The position numbers were made by a program, and so were the translations under genes. From an uncultured Alphaproteobacteria bacterium (GTDB lineage Bacteria; Pseudomonadota; Alphaproteobacteria; Caulobacterales; Parvularculaceae): DNA of 10,758 nucleotides. Positions 1 through 6,209 of the stretch are shown here, in pieces (position 1 is the first letter of the stretch; each line of letters starts with the position of its first letter). Where the stretch lies: the NCBI GenBank assembly GCA_938003575.1, contig CALKYG010000227.1, forward strand, positions 1-10,758, written 5' to 3'. The notes beneath the pieces were generated by a model. That model made no database searches. It saw only the letters and a list, made by a program, of their open reading frames with translations, and had not been told where the DNA came from.

Positions 1-54
1 GGTAATCCGACATGAAGCATTATAGGCCAGCGCCGCTTCCTGTCGACAGATCAA

Positions 55-73
55 GCGGAGAATCTCGCTCCGC
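55..73. repeat. Small inverted repeat (hairpin candidate)
   Basis: GCGGAG at 55-60 is the exact reverse complement of CTCCGC at 68-73, with a 7-nt loop. No T-tract follows in either direction, so it is not a convincing intrinsic terminator. It could be the terminator of an upstream gene outside the window, or chance in GC-rich DNA. Confidence 0.3.
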
Positions 74-104
74 CTGATGCATCCTGTCAGCTTAGCGCCA
101 TTGA

Positions 105-116
105 AAATCCGGATTT
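105..116. repeat. 12-bp perfect palindrome AAATCCGGATTT
   Basis: AAATCCGGATTT equals its own reverse complement. Its core, TCCGGATT, recurs at 160-167. It lies about 400 bp before phoD in otherwise empty sequence, so it could be a regulator binding site, but nothing identifies the regulator and no promoter is evident beside it. Confidence 0.3.
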
Positions 117-498
117 CCGATCTGATCGAGCGAACACGGACGGTCCTTAGGCTGAACTTTCCGGATTGTGCGGCGCCTGATCTGGATTGGGAAATTGGAG
201 CTCCGATGACACGCATCCCAGCCGATTTTTGTGCCAAACAGGTGAAACAGGGATCTCGGCGACCCGACGGATAAGGGCGCGCACGGCTTATAGGAAAAAA
301 TTTCCGGCGCGGGCCTGCCCTCAGCGGCCAGGATCGTCACGCGTTTTCATGCTGATCGGCCGCCAGCACTGTCTCGTCGGTCCATCTCCTTTTTGGTGCG
401 TTCTATCGATATCCGATTGCTCACGCATCCGTCAGCGTCAAGTCTCACGGCGCTCGTCCACCCTTGCGCGCGAGGCGTCGGGCGTCGCCTTATCATAC

Positions 499-502
499 GG
501 AG
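499..502 (+). promoter_or_regulatory. Ribosome binding site deciding the phoD start
   Basis: GGAG at 499-502 lies 8 nt before the ATG at 511 but only 2 nt before the in-frame ATG at 505. Normal Shine-Dalgarno spacing therefore favours 511. The choice changes the protein by two residues only and leaves the Tat motif intact. Confidence 0.55.
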
Positions 503-510
503 TGATGTCG

Positions 511-2559
511 ATGAGCGAACAAACGACGCGCAGGGCGCTGCTGGCGCAGGCTGCGGCCTTCGGCGCAGCGCTCGCGTTTGGTCCGGGCGGCGCGCTCGCC
601 ACCGCCAATCCACGCACAGAGAGGCGCGACCTCTATCCGCAGGGCGTGGCCTCCGGCGATCCCGCGCCGGACAGCGTGATTCTGTGGACGCGCCGTGCGC
701 CGGATGCCGGAGCGAGCGCGCACCGCCTGATGGCGGAGGTCGCAAGCGACGAAGCCTTCAAACACATTGTGGCGCGCGGCGATGTGGAAGTAAGCGCCGC
801 CACCGACTGGACCTGCCGATTCCTGGCGGCGGGCCTCAGGCCAGCGCGTGAATATTGGTACCGCTTCGTCGATGAAGCCGGGAACATGAGTCGCGCCGGC
901 CGCACGCTCACGGCGCCGGCCGATCGCGACGACCGCCCCGTGCGCTTTGCGTTCGTCAGCTGCCAGGATGTCACCAACGGCGCACTCAACGCCTACCGGC
1001 GCATGATCTACGAGGACGTGCGGCGGCCCCGCGCTGAACAGCTGAGCTTCGTTCTGCATTTGGGCGACTTCTTCTACGAACTCGTATGGTACCCTGAAGA
1101 CGTGCCCGGCGGCGTCTTGCGCGGCCGACGTCTGCGCGACGTCGTTCGCTTTCCGCATGGCGAAAAGCTGCGCAACTTCCATATTCCAGTCGATCTCGAT
1201 GATTATCGCGCCGCATATCGCGGGTACCTCACCGATCCCGATTTGCAGGATGCGCGCGCGCGATGGCCGTTCGTACCCGTATGGGACAACCATGAATTTT
1301 CGTGGAACGGCTTTCAGAGCCAACAGCGATTTTTCAACGATCCGCCCCGTCCGGCGCAGAAAGTGAAAGTCGCCGCCAGTCAGGCCTGGTATGAGTATCA
1401 GCCCGCCCGGGTGCGCAAGCCCGGGGGCGGCGATGCGTTCGAGGCGCCGAAGGTCGAGAATGCGCCGCTTTCGGCGCTGGACGCGCGCGGAGTGAGCGGC
1501 GAGCCCAATAACGTCACCGCCATCAACGCCTTGCGCATCGAGCGCGCCTTCCGGTTCGGCAAGAACATCGACATGATCCTGACCGACAACCGGTCATTCC
1601 AGTCGGCGCCGATCGACGGGTCAAAACTCCCCTCTTTGGATTTTGGCTTCATTCCCGAGATCGCCAACGACATTCTCGAGGCAGGCCGCGACTATGATAA
1701 CGGGTCCCCGCCGGCGGCGCTTCGCATTGGCGAAACCGAGATCGCCAACCCACAATTCGATGAGCCGCCGCAGGCCTATCTCGGCATCGAGCAAATGGCC
1801 TGGTTCAAGGAACGCCTGCGCGCCGCAAAAGCGCCCTGGAAAATATGGGGCCACTCGTTTGGCACGCTCACATGGCGCACCGATCCGCAAAATCTGCCGG
1901 CCGAATTCGCGGCGATGTGGCCAAGCGACGACTACGGCGTCCTCAACCGTTCCTATGTAGTTGAACATGCGGAAATATTCGGCATGGTGCGCGACGAGGG
2001 CATTACCGGCCTCGCCATTGTCGCCGGCGACAAGCATTCTTTCTGGGCGGGTTATCCAAGCGAGACATTGCCGCCGCGCCCGTTCGAGCCCGTTGGCGTT
2101 GAGTTCGTCACCGGTTCAATTTCGCAGCAAGGCCTTGCTGAGGTCCAGGAGCTGACATTCCCGCGCGATAGCGAATTGCGGCCGTTCTATGTGCATGATC
2201 GGCCCGACGGTTCCATGCAATGCGCGCTCAACACGACGCTCCTTCACGGCGTGCGCGCGGCTCTCGCGCTTCACGAGACCGACGATCCGGCGCAGGCGCG
2301 CGCGGCGAGCAATCCGGATGTCGCACCGCATCTCGAGTTCGTCGACTTTGCCGGACACGGCTATGCGACGGTCCGCGCTTCATCTCGCGAACTGGAGACC
2401 GAGTTCGTGTGCATTCCTCGGCCGCTGGAGCGCAGCGAGCGGGAAGACGGCGGCCCTCTTCGCTATCGCGTCCTGCATCGCGTGGCGCGCTGGGCCCCGG
2501 GCGAGGCTCCGGTGATACGGCGCGAGATTGTTGAAGGCGACGTCGCGTTTTCAGTCTGA
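511..2559 (+). CDS. phoD: PhoD-family alkaline phosphatase/phosphodiesterase, Tat-exported
   Basis: Predicted secreted metallo-phosphoesterase of 682 aa that releases phosphate from organic phosphate mono- and diesters outside the cytoplasm. The N-terminus has a twin-arginine signal: TTRRALL at residues 5-11, a hydrophobic run to about residue 30, and a likely cleavage after ALA (28-30). A PhoD N-terminal Ig-like domain follows (about 40-137, including YPQGVASGDP and VILWTRR). The metallophosphatase core carries VSCQD (149-153, with the Cys equivalent to the PhoD iron ligand), HLGDFFYE (183-190), VWDNHE (257-262), LTDNRSF (357-363) and AGDKHSFW (505-512). Known family traits are Tat export and Ca/Fe dependence. 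At 682 aa it is longer than the Bacillus subtilis enzyme (under 600 aa); part of the excess appears to be a Gly/Ala-rich segment near 300-340 and a longer tail. The gene stands alone and convergent to the sugar locus; no clear Pho box was found. Confidence 0.93.
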   Translation: MSEQTTRRALLAQAAAFGAALAFGPGGALATANPRTERRDLYPQGVASGDPAPDSVILWTRRAPDAGASAHRLMAEVASDEAFKHIVARGDVEVSAATDWTCRFLAAGLRPAREYWYRFVDEAGNMSRAGRTLTAPADRDDRPVRFAFVSCQDVTNGALNAYRRMIYEDVRRPRAEQLSFVLHLGDFFYELVWYPEDVPGGVLRGRRLRDVVRFPHGEKLRNFHIPVDLDDYRAAYRGYLTDPDLQDARARWPFVPVWDNHEFSWNGFQSQQRFFNDPPRPAQKVKVAASQAWYEYQPARVRKPGGGDAFEAPKVENAPLSALDARGVSGEPNNVTAINALRIERAFRFGKNIDMILTDNRSFQSAPIDGSKLPSLDFGFIPEIANDILEAGRDYDNGSPPAALRIGETEIANPQFDEPPQAYLGIEQMAWFKERLRAAKAPWKIWGHSFGTLTWRTDPQNLPAEFAAMWPSDDYGVLNRSYVVEHAEIFGMVRDEGITGLAIVAGDKHSFWAGYPSETLPPRPFEPVGVEFVTGSISQQGLAEVQELTFPRDSELRPFYVHDRPDGSMQCALNTTLLHGVRAALALHETDDPAQARAASNPDVAPHLEFVDFAGHGYATVRASSRELETEFVCIPRPLERSEREDGGPLRYRVLHRVARWAPGEAPVIRREIVEGDVAFSV

Positions 2560-2592
2560 TATTACTCGGTTCCGGAGATTAGCGGCTGGTTT

Positions 2593-2611
2593 ACGAGGTT
2601 GGGCTCCTCGT
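2593..2611. terminator. Possible terminator hairpin after phoD
   Basis: ACGAGG (2593-2598) pairs with CCTCGT (2606-2611) across a 7-nt loop, 33 nt after the phoD stop. A short TTTT run appears 8 nt further on, inside the palindrome TTTTCGAAAA (2619-2628). The stem is short and the T-run displaced, so termination is only a possibility. Confidence 0.3.
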
Positions 2612-2659
2612 CGCAGGATTTTCGAAAAGAGACATATCCGGCGGGTGGAAGTTCAGGGT

Positions 2660-2679
2660 TGAGAACGCTGCCGTTCTCA
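2660..2679. terminator. 8-bp perfect hairpin between convergent genes
   Basis: TGAGAACG (2660-2667) is the exact reverse complement of CGTTCTCA (2672-2679), with a 4-nt loop CTGC. It lies between the phoD stop and the stop of the convergent glycosidase-like gene, where a bidirectional terminator is expected. There is no T-tract on either side, so an intrinsic terminator is not proven; it may instead be an mRNA 3'-end stabiliser. Confidence 0.4.
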
Positions 2680-2693
2680 CGCGGCGCGCCGCG
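2680..2693. repeat. 14-bp perfect GC palindrome
   Basis: CGCGGCGCGCCGCG is its own reverse complement and directly abuts the 8-bp hairpin on its left. Together they make 34 bp of continuous dyad symmetry in a 188-bp convergent intergenic gap. It may contribute to transcription termination or be a chance product of GC richness. Confidence 0.4.
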
Positions 2694-2747
2694 ATGAAGC
2701 TCAGCCAGTTTATCAGAGACAAGTGTCGCCGTGCGACGAGGAATAAT

Positions 2748-4820
2748 CTATTCCGCAGACGTAGGACAGCTTTCGCGGCCGTCTATCGGCGGCGAGCGGA
2801 GCTTTGTCTGGAGAAAGACGGTGCTCCACAATTGCGCCGCATTCGACTCCGTTTCATCCTTTTCGCTCTCACCGAACGGCGCGCTCTCTATCGCTCCATT
2901 CCTGATCGTCCACGTCCAAAGTTCGGACGCGCGATGCTGCTTGCTGCGTTCAATCGCCGCCGAGAGCGCACAGCGCGCCGCTTCAAGGCGGTGACGCGTC
3001 GAAACGGGTAAATCCGTCCGGGTGAGTTGGCGGACAATCCCGGCCGCCATCAGCGCCTGCTGCCATGACCAGACGACCGCGCCATGATATCGATCGCGGC
3101 CGAAGCCCGCTGAAACTTCTTCCGGCGCATAGACGGCGTTTGCAACGAGCATCCCGGCCGGCGTCATCAATCCCCTCGGATAGCTCTGCGAAACAAGCCG
3201 AGCCGCTTCCTCGAGCCGCCGGGGCGGCGGCGACCCAAAGAACAGATCAAAACCGACATCAGAGTGCATGACGGGGACCGGCGCGCCGAACCTGTCGAGC
3301 GCAAGCGCTGAAAAGACGACCCGTGCGCCGCCCGGCGGAGGGACGGACGGCGAAACCAATCCATCCGGGTGCGAGGGGCCGTGCAGTGTTATTGGAGACG
3401 TAGACGGATCGACCACAACCCTGAACATCGCGGCCGCGGCCGCCCACTTATTCTGGAGCCGCCGAGCCTCGCCGGACAATGACTTCGCCGTTTCGTCGTC
3501 GCCCAGCACTCCGCTCTTGTAGAGGCGCTCCGCGGCATTGAGTGCGGCGGGGACAAGCGCCACATTGACGTCATAGGGATAGACGCCGCCCCCAAGGCCG
3601 GAATTGCTGTCCCGCCAGTTTCCGACAGGCGGCTCATCAGAACGAACTCGAATGAGATTCGACCAGATCGGCGCGTCGCCAAGAGGGCGAGCCGCATCAA
3701 TTACAAATCGCAGATTGCGCTCCAGAAGAACGCGGTAATTCGCCCCATCCGCCCGCCGCCGCGCCAGAAAGGGCCGAACACGGCTTACGGCGTCCGGCCG
3801 ATAGAGCAAGTAGCGCGCACGGCCCGGCGCGAGGAGGAATTGATCGTCGATCATCTTGTAATCGAGGATCGGCGCGATGCTTGCCGCTTCGCCGCGCTCG
3901 GCGCGCCGCAGCAGCGCAAACTCAGCGATGTCCTCTTCGTGCGCGACCTCGCCTGTCTCCGACAGCCGCTCGAGGACCGACGCCAGTCCCGCTTCGACCG
4001 CGTGCGGCTGCAGCGCGTCGTCGAGGAGCGCAAGCGTCATCAGGGTGTCGCGGCCGAAATAGGTGTCATATTGCCAAGAACCGGCGAGGAATTTCTCCTC
4101 ATAAGAAAGAAAGGCGAGGACCCGGCGCAAGCCGGAATCATTCGCCGCCGCACCTGACAGCAGTTCCGGCTCGGGTACGCCCGTCAGCGGCGCGTCGCCG
4201 CTGAAAGCGGTGACTCGCAATTCAAGTCCCTTCTCGCCATTCGTCTCTATAGAGAGCAATCCGCCAGCTGACGGCCCTGTGACGCGCCCGTTCACCGCTT
4301 CGACAGAAAGAAAATAGCCTGCGGCGCCGTCGAGCCGGCGCCTTTCCCATGTGACCTGCGTCGATTCAACATTCGACGGCGTTTCGACAGCCGGCGCAAT
4401 CGCGCCGAGATGCTGATAATCGCGCAGCACGCGGATGCTGCCGAGGATGGCCTTTTGAATTTCCAGAGATCGGGCCTCTATCTTCACCGTGAACGAAACG
4501 CCGCGCTGTTCCGCTCCGTCGTTAAGGGTTCGCTTGACGGGACGCATGTCGCGTGCAGGCGACCATATCGCCGTCGCTTCGCTTTGCCGGAACCAGATCC
4601 CGGCGCCGCTATTGCCGGCGGGAAATGCAACAACGAGCCGCGGCGCGGCGCCGGATTTCAGGACGACATGCGCAGCGACGGGTCCGCTTCGCAGGAATTC
4701 ATTGCGCACAGCGCCGTCGTCGATCGAAAAACGCAGCTCCGGCTTTTCGAGCTGATGCGCGCAAGCCTGCGCCATGACGCCGACCGCCATGAGCGCCGCA
4801 GCGACATGGCGCCGCCTCAT
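2748..4820 (-). CDS. Exported (alpha/alpha)6-barrel glycosidase-like protein, putative lipoprotein
   Basis: 690 aa; substrate not identifiable. The start at 4820 is chosen because its ATG overlaps the permease TGA as ATGA and because it places the signal peptide at the very N-terminus: RRR at 2-4, a hydrophobic run 7-19, then MAQAC (16-20). MAQAC fits a permissive lipobox with C20 as lipid site, though -2 Gln is unusual, so a plain signal peptide is the alternative. An N-terminal beta-rich region (about 25-210) precedes a helical domain with motifs of six-hairpin glycosidases of the GH63/GH37/glycogen-debranching type: YFGRDTLMTLALL (254-266), HEEDIAEF (294-301), NWRDSNSGLGGGVYPYD (401-417) and GFGRDRYHGAVVWSWQQAL (572-590). 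D257, E295/E296/D297 and D404 are candidate catalytic acids, not assigned. The context suggests periplasmic cleavage of an alpha-glucoside before or during uptake. The superfamily call is moderately sure, the family is not. Confidence 0.75.
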   Translation of the reverse strand: MRRRHVAAALMAVGVMAQACAHQLEKPELRFSIDDGAVRNEFLRSGPVAAHVVLKSGAAPRLVVAFPAGNSGAGIWFRQSEATAIWSPARDMRPVKRTLNDGAEQRGVSFTVKIEARSLEIQKAILGSIRVLRDYQHLGAIAPAVETPSNVESTQVTWERRRLDGAAGYFLSVEAVNGRVTGPSAGGLLSIETNGEKGLELRVTAFSGDAPLTGVPEPELLSGAAANDSGLRRVLAFLSYEEKFLAGSWQYDTYFGRDTLMTLALLDDALQPHAVEAGLASVLERLSETGEVAHEEDIAEFALLRRAERGEAASIAPILDYKMIDDQFLLAPGRARYLLYRPDAVSRVRPFLARRRADGANYRVLLERNLRFVIDAARPLGDAPIWSNLIRVRSDEPPVGNWRDSNSGLGGGVYPYDVNVALVPAALNAAERLYKSGVLGDDETAKSLSGEARRLQNKWAAAAAMFRVVVDPSTSPITLHGPSHPDGLVSPSVPPPGGARVVFSALALDRFGAPVPVMHSDVGFDLFFGSPPPRRLEEAARLVSQSYPRGLMTPAGMLVANAVYAPEEVSAGFGRDRYHGAVVWSWQQALMAAGIVRQLTRTDLPVSTRHRLEAARCALSAAIERSKQHRASELWTWTIRNGAIESAPFGESEKDETESNAAQLWSTVFLQTKLRSPPIDGRESCPTSAE

Positions 4821-6064
4821 GTCGGCTGCGCGGCCGGCGCGCGGCGCTGCTCGGCGAGCCGCCGCAGAAACCACAATGCGGCGAGCAGTGCGGCCATTGG
4901 CGCAAGAGACATCAAGAATGCGGTCTCGCCGCCAAAATGGGCGAAAGTCTGGCCGGTGATGAATGAACCCGTGGTGCCGCCGAGGGCCGAGAAGACCACG
5001 ATAAGACCAGCCATCGCAGCATGCCGCTCACGGGGCAGCGAACTGAGAATCACCGAATTGATCGCCGGGTAGATCGGCGCAAGAAACAGGCCGATCATCG
5101 GCAGGATGAACGCCGCGGGCGGCGCGCTCGCCCAGGAAATGTCATGCTGCGCTTCAATGCCCCTGGTCGCCGGCAGGGTGAGGACCATCAGCGCTCCCAT
5201 GCAAATGACGCAGATATTGAGAAGGGAATACCAGTTGATCCGGCGCAGCAGCACGCCCGCGCCGAGGCGTCCGGCGGCCAGCGCCGCTGCAAATATGCTC
5301 GTCGCCTGCACGCTCATCGCCTGCGGGAGATGCAGGACCTCGTTGTTGAATGTCGGAAGCCAGGTGCCGATGCCTTGCTCGATCAAAACATAAAGAAATG
5401 CGGAAATGACAAAAACGACGACGGCTGGCCGCCAGAGAAGCCCGAGCATTTCCCTGAATTCCCGGCCGAGCGCCGCACCGGCGGCCGGCGCCGGCGGGGA
5501 CGGAAATTTCGCCGTCGCCAGCAATACGACATTGGCGGCGGCAAGAGCGGCGAGAAGCCAATAAACACGAGTCCAGCCTGTTGAGGCGGTGTCGGCCGGA
5601 TCGATGAAGGCTGCGAACAGCCAATAGCCGGCGAGGACTCCGACCATGAAGAAACCCTCTATGAAATTCAAAAGACTTGCGTGGCTTGAGCTGTCGTCCG
5701 TCAACAGCCCTATCGTCGAATAGACGGAAACCTTCACGAGCGCGAAGCTTGCGCCGACCGTAAAGAAAAGAAATTTGGCGGCGAGGAAGGAGGGCGCCAG
5801 CGGCATTGCAAGGCAGGCGAGCCCGACGAGCGCGAATCCGATCATCATCGCGCGGCCGTAGCCGATCCGCGGCAGGAAGGACGCGATCAAGAATGAAACC
5901 GCCGCGATCGGCAGGTCCTTGAATGCTTCGAGAATGCTCGCCTGCGCCTTCGTCGCGCCGAAACTCGCGATGGACTGAAGGATCACCGTGCCGACGCTGT
6001 TGAGCAGGATCGCGAAGAGAAAATAGGCGGAAAACAGGCTGATCCGGACCATGGCGGCGTTCAT
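4817..6064 (-). CDS. MFS sugar permease (FHS-like, 12 TM)
   Basis: Inner-membrane proton/sugar symporter candidate, 415 aa, the usual MFS length. Twelve hydrophobic segments can be traced, for example about 10-31, 51-65, 73-90, 94-115, 132-153, 166-184, 213-229, 251-273, 279-297, 316-341, 347-369 and 381-400, with a central hydrophilic loop at 186-210. The segments ILEAFKDLPIAAVSFL (44-59), IEQGIGTWLPTFNNEVL (228-244) and APIYPAINSVILSSLPRE (329-346) resemble fucose/glucose/galactose-type (FHS) permeases. The start at 6064 is preferred over upstream ATGs (as far as 6211) because AAAGGA lies 6 nt before it and the longer versions add 49 non-hydrophobic residues across the promoter. It is the first gene of a two-gene operon and its TGA overlaps the next ATG, so translation is probably coupled. 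A role in importing glucose or maltooligosaccharide is inferred from neighbours. Confidence 0.88.
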   Translation of the reverse strand: MNAAMVRISLFSAYFLFAILLNSVGTVILQSIASFGATKAQASILEAFKDLPIAAVSFLIASFLPRIGYGRAMMIGFALVGLACLAMPLAPSFLAAKFLFFTVGASFALVKVSVYSTIGLLTDDSSSHASLLNFIEGFFMVGVLAGYWLFAAFIDPADTASTGWTRVYWLLAALAAANVVLLATAKFPSPPAPAAGAALGREFREMLGLLWRPAVVVFVISAFLYVLIEQGIGTWLPTFNNEVLHLPQAMSVQATSIFAAALAAGRLGAGVLLRRINWYSLLNICVICMGALMVLTLPATRGIEAQHDISWASAPPAAFILPMIGLFLAPIYPAINSVILSSLPRERHAAMAGLIVVFSALGGTTGSFITGQTFAHFGGETAFLMSLAPMAALLAALWFLRRLAEQRRAPAAQPT

Positions 6065-6070
6065 GGATGA

Positions 6071-6076
6071 TCCTTT
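6071..6076 (-). promoter_or_regulatory. Ribosome binding site deciding the permease start
   Basis: Read on the minus strand this is AAAGGA, 6 nt before the ATG at 6064. It supports the 415-aa start over the in-frame ATGs upstream, which would push the coding region through the divergent promoter. Confidence 0.6.
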
Positions 6077-6120
6077 CGCATCTGGCATTCTTGCCGGCTG
6101 AACGCCGTCCAGAGGGTGCG

Positions 6121-6149
6121 AGTATCTTTTATGGCAAGCGATTGCGCAA
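6121..6149 (-). promoter_or_regulatory. Candidate promoter for permease/glycosidase operon
   Basis: On the minus strand, TTGCGC (6149-6144) serves as a -35 candidate and GATACT (6126-6121) as a -10, separated by exactly 17 bp. The -10 matches TATAAT at 4 of 6 positions; the -35 keeps only the TTG of TTGACA. Transcription would begin near 6114, leaving a leader of about 50 nt. The -35 lies inside the TTGCGCAA palindrome, so a repressor bound there would block it. Confidence 0.4.
6142..6149. promoter_or_regulatory. Putative LacI-family operator TTGCGCAA
   Basis: A perfect 8-bp palindrome with a central CG, the usual hallmark of LacI-family operators. It sits midway in the 145-bp gap between the divergent permease and alpha-glucosidase genes, whose operon also encodes a LacI-type regulator. 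The same octamer recurs at 8912-8919, before the TonB receptor. By eye I found it nowhere else in the window, although the heptamer TTGCGCA occurs a few times inside genes. A half-match, GCAAGCGATTGC (6134-6145), overlaps it on the left. Confidence 0.5.
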
Positions 6150-6170
6150 GCTAAATCAATCTGTTGTAAT
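6142..6170 (+). promoter_or_regulatory. Candidate promoter for glucosidase/lacI operon
   Basis: TTGCGC (6142-6147) as -35 and TGTAAT (6165-6170) as -10, with a 17-bp spacer. The -10 matches TATAAT at 5 of 6 positions. The start would be near 6177, giving a leader of about 33 nt that contains the AAGGGA ribosome site at 6197-6202. The -35 coincides with the TTGCGCAA palindrome that also provides the -35 for the opposite strand. Confidence 0.45.
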
Positions 6171-6209
6171 GGAGTCCCCATCGGGAAGAAAGACACAAGG
6201 GACTTCGGC

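Larger units (their letters stand above)
1..510. other. Upstream non-coding stretch, no supportable gene
   Basis: I see no recognisable gene on either strand here. Short open frames exist, but their translations resemble no known family. The phoD reading frame stays open leftwards to an ATG at 187, but the extra 108 residues look like translated non-coding DNA: arginine-rich, no domain, and placed before a clear Tat signal peptide. Small structures are present: a 6-bp inverted repeat at 55-73, a 12-bp palindrome at 105-116, and the word TCCGGATT twice (108-115 and 160-167). I could not assign a convincing promoter for phoD. A PhoB-like direct repeat at 84-101 matches only poorly. Confidence 0.55.

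Noticed and set aside
84..101. Possible Pho box upstream of phoD
   Set aside because: CTGTCAG-CTTA-GCGCCAT matches the first repeat well but the second poorly, and it lies about 400 bp before the gene without an adjacent promoter.
464..496. TTGCGC...TATCAT as a phoD promoter
   Set aside because: The spacer is 21 bp, too long, and the resulting start would fall at the ribosome site and ATG.
187..510. N-terminal extension of PhoD from an ATG at 187
   Set aside because: It would bury the twin-arginine signal peptide 108 residues into the protein. A GGAG site fits the start at 511.
493..1323. 276-codon minus-strand open frame opposite phoD
   Set aside because: It overlaps the PhoD N-terminal and metal-binding motifs, its translation resembles no family, and there is no ribosome site or neighbour context.
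2694..3011. Small plus-strand open frame of 105 codons after the convergent gap
   Set aside because: It lies over the 3' end of the glycosidase-like gene, is arginine-rich as expected of a shadow frame, and has no recognisable domain.
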